DNA of 64,000 nucleotides from Euryodendron excelsum (taxonomy: Eukaryota; Streptophyta; Magnoliopsida; Ericales; Pentaphylacaceae). The position numbers and the translations under genes were made by a program. Location: assembly GCA_033060915.1 (NCBI GenBank), contig CM065397.1, positions 32,090,001-32,154,000 on the forward strand, read 5' to 3'. Positions 34,643 to 46,080 of this stretch are shown here, piece after piece; within the stretch, counting starts at the first letter, position 1, and the number at the start of each line of letters is the position of its first letter. Under the pieces are notes generated by a model. The model did no database searches. It was not told the DNA's origin and worked only from the letters and a program-made list of their open reading frames with translations.

Positions 34643-37600
34643 GATTGGGCAAAGTATTGAACAAGAAGGCCACGAAGAAGAAAACCACAGAGTACTGTTT
34701 TTTTTTTTTTTTCCAATGATCCACTGTCCTCAAACAGATGCAAGACAACACAAATACGAACTAGAAGAGGTTTGTTCTTTGTTCTGAGGCAATATAACCT
34801 TTACCCAATCTTTTGACAGTAGACAAGAAAATAAAAAAAAGAACAGGGAAGGACGGGAAGGAGAGAAAGAGGAGAGAGAAGGGAATGCCAATTAGAGAGA
34901 AATTTCTTTTTATTATTTCAGAAGCATTTCTTTTTTTTTTTTTTTACTATATAAAATAGTATAACAATTATTAATATTGATGCTCCACTGTAATCATGTG
35001 AGATAATGATCACCTTACATAAAATGTGAATTCACACGTGATCCAATTAAATACTTACTGTACAATTAATTTCGCAAATTAACTTTAGAGCATCCAGACT
35101 TCCATTTAAATAGATAAGATGGAGAGAGATGAGGAGCAGCAAATTAAGGAGAAAATGGAAGGTCAAAGTGTTAGTCATGGGTGCGTTTAATTAAAAGGCA
35201 AGGGAGCAAAAAATTTGAGTGTGTCAAATTTGTAAAAATTGTGTGTGGAATTGGTTTATAGGATTTAGGCAATTTGGGTGGCCTATTAGGGTAATTCATG
35301 TCTGATTCAGTGAGTTAGTGCATAGGATGAGGGAATGTGATTCTAATAGACATTGATCTAACTAAAAAAATTTCGGGACATAGACTAGACTTTGCAAAGT
35401 ACTGGTTGATCGCTTGTTTTTTTGTTGTCGATATCAATTCACCCTTAATGAGCTGAAGTCGGACATCATTTTTTCTTTAGAAACGACCCACAAGTATGTC
35501 CTTGTCTATTTTTTGGTGTGATGGCATGCCCTTACAATCCATCTACCATTTGATGGATTGTAGCTTTAAAAAAAAATTAATTAATTTTATTGTGCTAATC
35601 CCCTTATACTATTTTATGTAAACCTAGGCCCATGTGTTAAGAGTGTTCTGAGTCCAATCCAATCATAAGTTTGCATGAGAAGACCTTTAAATCAACCTTC
35701 TTGGACCCATACAAGTTTGGATTGTCAAGAATAAGGCTAAGAATCCTGAAGAATGACACACCACGATCTTCGCCATCATTCCAGTACGTCCAAGGAATTG
35801 CTCGAGGGCAATGCTCTTGAATGTTCCACTCCATGATAAACTCCGGCATAACCTACTTAAAGTGAGCCAGGCGAAGGAACCAGGTACCATATTCACATCT
35901 TATACATCTCTACGCGATGGGAGTCCCACAAGCAATGTAAATATATTAAAATGCAATTTATCGATCTAATAAGAGGAATACACTGATCGACAAAGCACTA
36001 AATCATACACTCTTCTTTGCTCTCTATATGTGTCCATCTACTAGCACTAAACTACACATTCTTCCTTGTTAGTACTTTTTGTATTTGATAGCATGGAATT
36101 CATACATCAAAATTAAACTTGAAAGCCATCATAATTCAACTTATAAACTAAGGAGGTCTTCGCAGAAAGGAAATGGTGTAACACATGATTTAGCTAGAAT
36201 GACTACTGTTTTTACGTCCCTATGAGTTTGGATTGAAGAGTTATCTTTATCTCTGTTTTCTTTGGTGCTGGCTGATACTATAACGGCATTATGTAATAAC
36301 ATTTGAGCATTTCCCTATTAAAAAAAATTCAACTGCTAAGGAGATCCCCAATTACTTTTCTAATATGTGGATTTCATGCTGCCGACCGCTTGGCTTGAAG
36401 AATTGTATGTCCATATAAATTTATTTCAATGGAGTAGGCAATCATATATATATATATATATATATAAGTTGTATTCCGTCTTATATTTTCTCTTTTTTAC
36501 GTGACGCTTTAAATACTCTGATACTTTTAAAATATCATATCATAAGGGCAATAGATTAAATAATTATTGAACCCACTCTGTTTAGTTTATATAATATAAG
36601 ATATATGTGTATATATATTCGTAAAGGACTCTTCTTCGATGGAGTCATCAAATAGATAATCTTCCGCCTCATTTTTTTGTTCTGAACAAATTAAATTTCC
36701 TTATCTGCTATGGAACCTAATATTTTGGGATTGGTTAGTGTTGTAAGATATATATATATATATATATAACATTGTCAAGCAAATAGTTTCGATAATTCAA
36801 CCCACCGGATTCCTTAACTATCTGACTCTTTTATGGAACTCAATATTTTGGGATTAAGTTAAACAAAAAAGAAATATATTTACTTCAACTTTTTATAGAG
36901 ACGATAGGATTGTGCTACAAGTTATTGAGTTTTATTAAAGCTACTTCGTATACAATATATATAGTATTATATTATTCACCTAGTAACTTTCTTCACTAAC
37001 AAAAGGCATCTCCATTATTGAAAGGTTTAATAATGAAACTACATTATTCATAATCTCCATTATTTGTAATCATGCTCTTGGTTCCTTTTTTTTTTTTTTC
37101 TCATAAGTCAGTGTATTGCCTGCTTTCACAACAAATATCATCTTCAATTAAGGTAAATTTTAAATTTTTTGTTGTGTATGTATGATGTAAGCTTTAATAA
37201 CCATTATATATTTGAATATAGCATGCATATGGATGTGGGGCTATTCAGAAAATTGGATGATTCATAAAGTTAAAAGTTGAAACCCATGTTGTTCATTATA
37301 GAACGAAAAATCAATTATTGATAATAACAAGTTTAAATTTAATCGATCACAGTTAAGGCTTACCCACCTAACTCATAATATTTTAGTGGTCATCTGACAT
37401 TGGCAATGGATGGGTAGGCAAATGACGTCAGACGGGGTATTAGGTGAGGCCTGAGGAAAGGAGAAAAAGAAAATGATGGTGTGTGGGTGTGGGAATGATA
37501 TTGGTCACTCTGTCTATGTACAGCAAAGACTGAGTTGGCAGCATCAAATACTTTTTTTAAACTGGTTTTTGCTTCTTGGAACAAGAGTGAAAGAAGACAA

Positions 37601-39400
37601 TAGAAAGCAACTTTCTCAATTTCCAGTGAGCAAGTTTTAAATACAAAGAACTACTATACGTTTTTTATTAGCCTTTTAGTTTCTACAAGTACTTTTATTT
37701 ATTTATTTTTAATATTTTATTACCATAAAATAAATTAAGATTGTTAAGTTGGAATTGTATCCTAATTAATTGTTTTGGGTTTTAAATTAATTATTTATAA
37801 TATTTGTATTGTGAATTTAAATAAGTTTTACTCGCTGTGCATTACACAAATTGACACTTAGTGTTTAAGAATAAACGTGGTATGGTCAGTTTCCTAATGA
37901 AAATCATGATGTAATCCTTGGTTTGTGTACCGTACTAAGGTTTTCCCTAACCACACGAGTACATGAGACAACGAAAAACCCCTTGCTTGTGAAATCCTAG
38001 TTATTAGAGAACTCACTATAAAGTGCTCGTAAAATTTAAGGGACATTGGTAGAAAAAATTTTCAAAACATTTTAGAAATTCGAACTTGTCAAAATTATTT
38101 AAGAAATTATAGATGATCAAAATAGGACCTCAGTCAATTATGGCTTAGTGGTACTATGAGCTAGCCTATATGTGTTCCTAGAGTAAGACTCACCATCTCA
38201 GTCCATGGATAATTGGGACAGTTCTGAAGTGCATTCCCCCATTGCCAGAGATGATCAATGGATTGAGCCTCCAGATGATAAAATGATTGAGAACTATCAA
38301 TCCTTTCCAAGCTCAGTCCAAGAAGAGTAGGTCTAAGAGTCCATCAGCCCCCCCTAGACATGGCACACATTAGATCTCCTCTCCTATACCTAGATCTCAA
38401 GGGTAAGAGAGAGAGAGAGAGACAGAATCAACCTCCTTATGAGAATATCAAAGAAAGAATCATTGGGTTGCGTGACAACACCTGGTGAGGACCTCTCCTG
38501 ATAATCAGGAGGAGGATCACTTACAGAAATCGTTACTGGTGGTCCCCACGTACTGGGATTAGGACGTGTCATGGATCGGTTGGCTAGGGTGTGATATACG
38601 CTAGTATGTACATGTATAGTACCATTATAATCTCGTGGTATAGTGCCACGTGGCCACGTCTGGCCTAGCAGAGTAGAGTAGGAAGGATCTAGTGGTCCCT
38701 AGGACACTTGGTGAATGCTAAGCGATTCCTTGGTGCTTGGGCACCAAGATGTTTACATGTGTGTATATATGTATATACATCAGCCAAGAGAAGAGAGATT
38801 GAAGAAATTCAAATTTTCAGAGAGAGATCTTCATCTTCTTCTCTAGCTGAACCAAGGCAAACTCTAGAACCTGCAACCCTAATTCCAGAGCTGCAATCTC
38901 AGGTGCTCTAGGAACCTTCTGCCACCTTCCTTGTGTTTTGCCAGTCACACTCTTTGTCTATCTTCTTCATCACTTCTGAGTCCATACTAACCAAACACAT
39001 TTCTTAATCTCTCCAAGAACGAAACGAATCAATACAATCTAGTATTGACCCTCTATAGAAATATTAGAAAAGTTATGATAAACTTGCATGTTTCTCCTTA
39101 TGCATACTATTTTTCATATGTCCAAAGTTTTTTTCTCCAATAATAATATGTGGGTGTTCTTGAAAGTTTCTCTATATATTGCTTCACATTAGTATTTTAG
39201 TAAATTACAAAAGTATTCTTATGTTTTACATTATTATATTTTAGGTCTTAATAAGTTTTATATGATTTAGCATATCTCACTTTCCATAGAACCTTTGAAC
39301 TAAGAAGTTTCCATTTCTGGAATATTGTTTCTATTTCTTATACTAACAAACTAAGAGTGCAATAACTTTTTAAGAGTTTTTGACAGGTAATTGAAGAGCT
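34643..39400. other. AT-rich spacer with simple repeats; no confirmed gene
   Basis: Holds poly-T tracts (34700, 34930, 37090), TA microsatellites (36444-36466, 36749-36768), and a repeated phrase 'aatattttgggatt' (36719 and 36843). One exon-like minus frame at 35637-35896 is listed separately. The segment 38580-39000 has LTR-like composition (TATA-like tatatgtatatac near 38765, then a CT-rich leader) but no paired ends. Confidence 0.5.
35637..35849 (-). other. Exon-like open frame, unrecognised
   Basis: Seventy codons on the minus strand (MEWNIQEHCPRAIPW, YWNDGEDRGVSFFRILSLIL, SKKVDLKVFSC). Amino-acid composition is protein-like, unlike the low-complexity frames around it, and the frame extends upstream past a stop (TWFLRLAHFK). 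I do not recognise the family. It could be a captured gene fragment or an exon of a host gene. No splice sites were assigned. Confidence 0.25.
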
Positions 39401-39428
39401 ATTGGAACGTGGCTGTGTCCAAGTTATT

Positions 39429-39432
<4 letters not shown>

Positions 39433-39493
<61 letters not shown>
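39433..39493. repeat. (GA)~30 microsatellite
   Basis: Uninterrupted GA dinucleotide run of about 61 bp. It lies 576 bp upstream of the ORF at 40069. A (CT)~39 run lies about 1 kb downstream of that ORF, on the opposite strand sense. Confidence 0.95.
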
Positions 39494-39497
<4 letters not shown>

Positions 39498-40068
39498 AAT
39501 AATGTGGTTGGTTTGGTTAATTCCCTTATCAGATGGAGACGATTGTGATAGCATGTTACAATCCCTGGTTTTGTTGTTGGCTTTCTTGAAATCTCATTTG
39601 CGGCATATACAATGAAATAAAGTGCTTTTCATGGACTATGCTTTGATGACTGTGATTAATGGTGGCATGCCTCAAAACGTTTTGAGCCAGATGACGTTAA
39701 TTCAACATGAAATTACTCGAACTAAAACGTGGATTCTCTTTATTTTTATTTTTTTATTCATTTCACCATTAAATCTGTTGACAAACAATTAACACCAATT
39801 TTGGTGGCTAGGCCATCAGATTTTTTCTTTGAATTAAAATTTTTTTTTCATGGGAGATATTTAGAAATAAGGAAGTATTTGCAAGGCAAAAGTGGGCATG
39901 TCCCACCAGTTTGATGTTACACAGCAACAACTCTTAAAGTTGCCAATATGGAATTTGCTTGTTTTCAAACATTCAAACTTTTGAAAATAACAAATATGCA
40001 AATGGGTCCCCACTGCTCAGCACTAATCAACTTTGGAAGGCTGAAAAAAATGCTCATGATGAGATGAG

Positions 40069-40518
40069 ATGGTGACCTCCAACCATGGATTAGGAAGAAA
40101 CCCATTTCTCTCGAACGCCTCTTGCTGTGAAGCAGTTGATTTCAGACATCAAAACCAGTTGATTAGGAGTGCTAAAATGAGTAATGAAATTTCTCTTGAT
40201 ATGGATCCAAGGTCACCAACAGTTCCAACCTGTTGCTTCTGTTTTTCCAACAGAAAGAAGGGCAAGGGCAGTGGTATTTCTGGACTAGACATCAAAGGCA
40301 CCAGTGACTGGGGAAAGAATGATGAGATGCTATCCGATATGAGCACGTTTTCAGTGAAGGAACAACAGCGAAGGTTGAAGAAGGCGATGGAGGAGGAAGA
40401 GAAGGTCGTTAAGGAAGCTGAGAGGGTTGTCAAATGGGTGAAGCAAGAATCTTCAAGGATGGATGTTTCTGCAATCAACAGAATTCTGAAAGAAGAAGAT
40501 GAGCAACCCATCAAGTGA
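40069..40518 (+). CDS. Small uncharacterised protein, possible host gene
   Basis: Intact 149-codon frame, the only coding-looking frame in ~14 kb that is not retroelement-derived. Two starts are possible: ATG 40069, or the internal ATG 40177 (MSNEISLDMDPRSP). The second half of the protein looks better conserved in style. It has a Cys cluster (PTCCFCFSNRKKGKG), then a Ser/Thr stretch (DEMLSDMSTFS). A strongly charged helix predicted as coiled coil follows (VKEQQRRLKKAMEEEEKVV, EAERVVKWVKQESSRMDV), and the C-terminus is short and acidic. No signal peptide or membrane span is seen. Codon use and lack of stops argue for selection or a recent origin. Function is unknown to me. It may be the last exon of a longer gene, since upstream sequence was not resolved into exons. 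Confidence 0.55.
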   Translation: MVTSNHGLGRNPFLSNASCCEAVDFRHQNQLIRSAKMSNEISLDMDPRSPTVPTCCFCFSNRKKGKGSGISGLDIKGTSDWGKNDEMLSDMSTFSVKEQQRRLKKAMEEEEKVVKEAERVVKWVKQESSRMDVSAINRILKEEDEQPIK

Positions 40519-41548
40519 CCATAGGTTTGACCTTACAAATTTGTTAGTTTTCTTGACTTCTCTTGCAGATAAAATATAAGCTATATATACAAATATAGTT
40601 TTTGCTTTTAGATCTCATTTTTCTCTATTTTTGTATAGTGGATTACAAATTTATTCAATTCTCAATCCGTTGGAATTTGGAGTAACATCAGAAATTATAT
40701 AGTAAAAAAAAGTTGTAGGTGAAGGTTCTAAAGATGGAAAGGAAGAAAGAGAGGAACAAGGATTTATTGAGCTTTGTACAGCACTAATTTTACAAACCAA
40801 ATGATGTTTGTGATTTCCTTTACATAAATTAACTGATCCAACATTTGGCTAGAGAGAGAGAGAGAGATCCATCCCAGACTTTACCTAATCATCTTTGACT
40901 AATTCCTATATATTGGTTCCAGTAATTTAGAGAAATTACTTCTTAACACTGGCAATTTGATCAATTTTCACTTTGATTTTTGACTTTTAAATTGCGACAC
41001 TTACACTTTATGATATACATTAAAGTAAAACCATTTAGTTATTATTATTTTTTATTTTTATGTTTAATGCAATTACAGATGGGAAATTAAATGCTTTTTC
41101 AATAAAACTATTCCGTTAGTATATTACACCATTAAAAATAAAATAAAAATTTTAGAGGGGCGTAAATATAGTGAGACACTAAGTTTTGGCTAAAAATTCA
41201 AATAAAAATATTAAATGAAAGAAAATTTCAAATTTCTTACCAAACTAGAAGCATCCAAATGGGAGAAAAATAAAATGAAATAAGAAAGATTGGAATGATA
41301 TAAACATATTTTTGATGTTTTCGTATGGGGTGTAAATCTGACATTTCGAAATATAAGGGTCAATGAAAAAATAGACCAATCGTAAGGGGGTGAAAGATAA
41401 TTTGCCCGTTTAATTTTATTTTATCCATAAATTAACGAAGTAAAAGGGTTCATATTAAAGAACAAATAGTCGTCAAAAGCAGCAATCTTTTTTTTTTTTT
41501 TTCTCCCAAGAAAATTGATAGATTCATAGCCTTATTTGATGCTAATAC

Positions 41549-41550
<2 letters not shown>
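40519..41550. other. AT-rich 3' flank
   Basis: No gene seen. AATAAA-like signals and T-rich stretches follow the ORF at 40518 (for example 'aataaaactatt' at 41100). A short GA run is at 40851-40867. Confidence 0.4.

Positions 41551-41629
<79 letters not shown>
41551..41629. repeat. (CT)~39 microsatellite
   Basis: Uninterrupted CT run of 79 bp, flanked by T-rich tracts at 41490-41501 and 41660-41674. Frames through it (Ser-Leu or Arg-Glu repeats) are artefacts. Confidence 0.95.
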
Positions 41630-41632
<3 letters not shown>

Positions 41633-44370
41633 GTAGAGTTCATTCATGCAAAAGAGAGAGTTTTTTTTTTTTTTTGGTGCGGGAAAGAGAAAGTTACGAA
41701 GCCATGAAAAAGAGCACTGAATTTTGTCCTCAATGAAATTTGACCAACTTAAAAAATCCAATGACGTAAAAATTTGCTATCCGTAAATGATAGAATATTG
41801 TAAGTAGTATATGAGAGTTCTTTGACACACTATCATAAAACATCCAAAAATCAGGGAGATCACCATTTCCACAAATTTGATTGGTCGATAACAAACTCAC
41901 GACAGCAAGGGGTTCCGCACCAAACACGGTTTCCAGTACATTGATTTTGCAGATCGTGAAACGATATTACACATTATTCCAGTCACTTGTGTTAAATTTT
42001 CATTTACGCTAACAATGTACCAAACATATATAAAATTAAAGTATCTTCTCGTTACATCCAAATTTCATAGACAGTAAAATACATAATAACAAAAGAATGG
42101 TGAGTTATATGTATAACTTTAGCACGGGTTTTTTTCTTAAAATGTATAATAAAAAGCAAAATACAAAAATATGAGAATGTCAAAAATATGTCTATAGACA
42201 TATATATATATAATACAAATATTAGCTCATTTATATATATATATATATATATATATAACACAAATATTAGCTAAAATGAGGTAATAAAAAATGTGACAAC
42301 ATTTATGAGAAATTTTTTTTTAAACATAGGATTCTTATCTTATGTAGTTATGTTAAGTCATTTATTTTTTTTGAATTACTGTGTATAGCATGAGTTTATT
42401 GTTAGTATATTGAATCACCAAACATTTTAATATCAAGCAAAATTGCAATTTGCTGGACACGTACATGAAATAAGAATTGCATGGAACAAACTTTTTTCAC
42501 AAACTCTAATTGTCTTAACTAGTCAAGAATTTCATGGGGCACGAGTTTCCATAGATGTGGCTATTTTCGCCACTTCAAACGAAGTTCATGCAATATATTA
42601 AATCACAAAAAGTTTTAAAATTATAAGGAATTACATATTACTCTATTATATGTACTACTGAAAAACATTGTTAGGTTTATAAGGTTAAAACTTGCAGTGT
42701 AATTTCAATTTGAATTCTCTATTCAGAATTGCTCACCCTCTCCACTAAGAAGAAAATATATCATCTTAAAATAAAAAAAAATTTGGTGCTCTCAATTATA
42801 GTTGGCAATATCATATCAATCAATGTATTATTTTGTCAGCATCATGATACGTATTAGTACCAATGCATTACCAGTACTATTTTAGATATATCGCTACTAA
42901 TATTATACATTTATGAAAATATGTATTCACTTACAAATTTTAACATTACTTATATCAAGTATTGTACACCACTAAACTATTTTAACACAATATCAATATG
43001 TTATCCAACCTAAACATATATTTAACATATTTAAAATACATGTTAATCGTCAATGTATGTCTAACACAAGTTATTATGTATTAATCATAAAAAGACCATA
43101 AAAATAAATTATAATAAAATTTTTTGCATAAAATCCGGTACCCTCCTGTATTATTCTATTAGCACGCTTTATAATTTAAAAGGTAAATTACACTTATCTC
43201 ACGTGAGATTATTGAAAATGACAGATAATTCTTTCTAGGTTTGTAAATTAACACTGTACTTTTTTACTTTATCTGACAATCTCCTCTCCCCTCTGTTACT
43301 CAGCTGCCCAAGTCATGGATGGAAAGTGATGATGTTATCGGCCTAAAAATTTTAAATGTCAATAATACCCTTTGTCCAATTAAAATAATATAAGATAATG
43401 TCAATATTAACCCCACATCACTACTAGATCACCCCCACCAAACAGCCCAACACCAGAACCAAACACTATTGCTTCTCCTCGTATTTCGGTGATTCCACCG
43501 CCGCCCAAAAAACAAAGGCAACCGCAAATTTACTGTCTCCGGAAATCAAAAGCCCCAAATTTTCTTTCAAATTCTTACGATCCAAGCATCGATTTTCATT
43601 TCAATCGAAGCCACAACAAGAATTTTGTAACATACAAATATACATATATATACACAAAAATCATATATCTATACATATATATATATATAGATACATCTGT
43701 GTGTTTGAGAGAGTAGAGAAGGAATTGTGGTTAGTACTGATGGGGTGAGATCCGACAGTGTGTTCCCGAAGGGTGGTGGGGGTTTGGCAGGTTATAAGAG
43801 TGTGTGTGGTGGCAGGGAAGGGGTGTGGAGGGGGGCCATGGTGAGGAGATGGGCATAGGTTCGATTGTAGGAGACAATGGTCGTTCACGGGTCACTGTGG
43901 GTGGTTGCCCTCGCGAGCTCCGTATGCGGTGGTGCGCCACCAACTCCATTGCATAGACCGCCGACTTCCCCATCATATACACTCACAGATCCATCCATGC
44001 TCTCTCTCATCTGATTCGATTTGGTTTTGATAAGTAGTTATTAGATTTTCCAAAAATAATGTGTTTGGAGAGAGAAAAAGAAGGAGCTGAAGGTTTTAAG
44101 AGAACAAAAAAGGGACGAATTAGATTGATTTTCTCAAACAATTTGAAGGTGTGGAGTAGTGTGTGATCATGGTGGCTGTGATTAGGGTTGCGGAGGTGTG
44201 GGTTAGGGTTTGGTGAGGATAGATGGAGTGTTTGGTTACAAAAATAGGATGAGGTGGGAATAAAATTATTCACAAGGGTACTAAAGTAAAAATACATTTT
44301 CAGTTATAACTCTGACAAGAAAGGTGGCTATTCCACCTGAGCACTTAGTGTAAAATCAGATTAGGAGTTG
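41630..44370. other. AT-rich spacer with TA repeats and a GC-richer island
   Basis: TA microsatellite at 42231-42257. From about 43180 ('aggtaaattacacttatctc') to 44300 there is a less AT-rich segment. Its edges resemble terminal regions of plant DNA transposons (the phrase 'taaattacactta'), and inside it are frames such as the minus frame at 43731-43982. No transposase or conserved domain is visible, and I could not confirm terminal inverted repeats. Confidence 0.35.
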
Positions 44371-44590
44371 GGCTGCTCTGATACCACTTATTACAAGTCG
44401 GACATTTGTTATCCAACCCAAAAATTTAAGCTATTAGGTAGTACTGTTTACTTTCCTTATATAATCCAAGACTTCTCTCTTTCTATTCAATTCGGGATCA
44501 TGACAGGTCCTTCAACTATAAAATTTGTTCAATCAAATCCTTCTATTAAGCTGTTGTTAGAGAAGTTAATAGAAACCACATGATTGAAAA
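44371..44590 (-). mobile_element. Lone LTR-like end with tRNA-iMet primer site (TRIM-like or copia remnant)
   Basis: Minus strand carries GTGGTATCAGAGCAGC (44369-44384), the initiator-Met primer site. It is immediately preceded on that strand by a short LTR-like sequence (44385 to about 44505), which starts TGTCATGATCCC, contains a TATATAAGG promoter-like motif, and ends CTTGTAATAA. No second LTR or coding region is nearby. A small LTR of ~120 bp suggests a TRIM-type non-autonomous element, but a truncated copia is equally possible. Confidence 0.45.
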
Positions 44591-45090
44591 AAGGTGATTT
44601 TAGGACCACACTGCCTTTGTAATGACTTTTGGATGAAATTGCACGAAAAATGTATGTATTGTTATAAAATTATAACAAATATAAAGTAGATAAATATAAT
44701 TAAACACAAAATATAGTAAAATTAGTTCTTTAAAAACTGTCAAATATTTTTTAGATTGGTTTTTCTAGAAATATTAAAGGTTTTTGATTACCTAATATTT
44801 CATTATATTATAAGAAGAAATATAAATACAACTATCTCGCAATATTTGTCTAGAGCATCTACTTTGTCTCTCATTTCTTTTATTTTCTCATCCTCTTCGT
44901 TCTCTCTTCTTCTTGCATACTTTCTCTAACTTTATATATAGACGAAGAAAATGCATAGTAATAGAAGAAAAACCTCAGTGCTTACGTTATGACTTGCAAA
45001 AGTCATCCATGAACAATGATTTCACCGTTTCTATAACACCCTCTATGAATAACTTTTACACAAAAATATGCCTCATTAAAATCTTGTCAG
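44591..45090. other. AT-rich spacer
   Basis: No supported gene; short frames only. Confidence 0.4.
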
Positions 45091-45094
45091 AAAA

Positions 45095-46080
45095 ATCTTA
45101 ATGAGAAAAAATCCGTAGCGAAGGAAAAAGTGTATAACAATATTGTGTAACATAACTTAGTATGGGTATGTTAAAACTGTCTCGTTAAAACCTTGCCAAG
45201 AAAAATCATGTGCAAAAAACTGTTAGCGAAGGAAAAAGAATACAGTATGCGACTTCCCATCATTCATACATTTAGTATGAAATTGATATCTTGCATTGTC
45301 CACAATGAAAGATCTTTAAGATTATGCATGCCAATGCTGTGTACTCATTTCTCAAATATTGCAGTTAGGAATACTTTAGTAAATAAGCCTGCTAAGTTAT
45401 AACTTGAACATATCTGCTGGACATCAATATCACCACTTTTCTGGAGTTTAAGTTATAACCAAACATATTTGGCGATATATGTTTAGTTCTGTCACTTTTG
45501 ATATAGCCTCCCTTAATTTATGCAACTGCATTATCTTCATAGAATATCGTTAAGGTATCTTTGATCGAGGATAGTCCACAACTTTCTTGAATATGTTGGA
45601 TCATAGATCTCAACCAAAATGCACTCTTAACTTGTTTCATGAATTGTGATTATTTCAAAATAATTTGAAGAAATTGTCGTTAATATTTGCTCCAAGATAT
45701 AGCAGACTTGTCATCAGCAAACAAATATACCGTGTGACAGAGTTTTATGTGAATAAAAAAGATAGCTAGCATCTACATAACGAACAAACTCTAATAGGGA
45801 CTCTTTTGCATACAATAAACTCATGTTTGTTGTTCTTTGAAAATAACATAATGTGTGCTTTACTCTATTTCACTGTCTTAGAATTTGTGCTGAACTATAT
45901 CTTATCAGCAGCTTGACAGAAAAATGTAATATTAGATCTTGTGCATTTTACAAGATACATAAGAACCCTAATAGCACTTGGATATGGTACTTCAAGACTA
46001 GAAATTTCTTCATAATCATCTTGATGACAAAAAAGATTTTTCTGTATATCGAGTGATTAGACAACCATTTGAGAAATTCA
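45095..46080 (-). pseudogene. Ty1/copia RT/RNase H relic
   Basis: Minus-strand reading near 45480-45570 gives SIKDTLTIFYEDNAVA, a stop, then IKGGYIKSDRTK, the copia RNase H signature. Upstream at 45890-46050 it gives EISSLEVPYPSAIRVLMYLV, CTRSNITFSVKLLIRYSSA, the end of the copia RT connection. The segment 45150-45245 ('ctcgttaaaaccttgccaag', 'gcgaaggaaaaag') matches a phrase often found between RNase H and the 3' LTR of plant copia elements. Stops and frameshifts are abundant. It differs in sequence from the Sirevirus-like element, so it is a separate copia lineage. Confidence 0.8.

Noticed and set aside
37390..37584. Minus frame MFQEAKTSLKKVFDAANS...
   Set aside because: Short, with a His/Ser/Pro-rich low-complexity second half and no domain; left out as a gene.
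38580..39000. Possible solo copia LTR (tgtgatatac ... aaccaaacaca)
   Set aside because: LTR-like composition and a TATA-like motif, but candidate flanks (taggg and tttct) give no TSD and there is no second copy in the window.
40149..40514. 121-codon minus frame
   Set aside because: Antisense shadow of the + ORF at 40069-40518; Ser/Phe-rich as expected for the reverse of a charged coiled coil.
41450..41761. Frames rich in Arg-Glu or Ser-Leu through the CT microsatellite
   Set aside because: Pure product of the dinucleotide repeat; no flanking coding signal.
43180..44300. Possible DNA transposon with 'taaattacactta' end
   Set aside because: I could not find a matching inverted terminal repeat or a target duplication at the other side.
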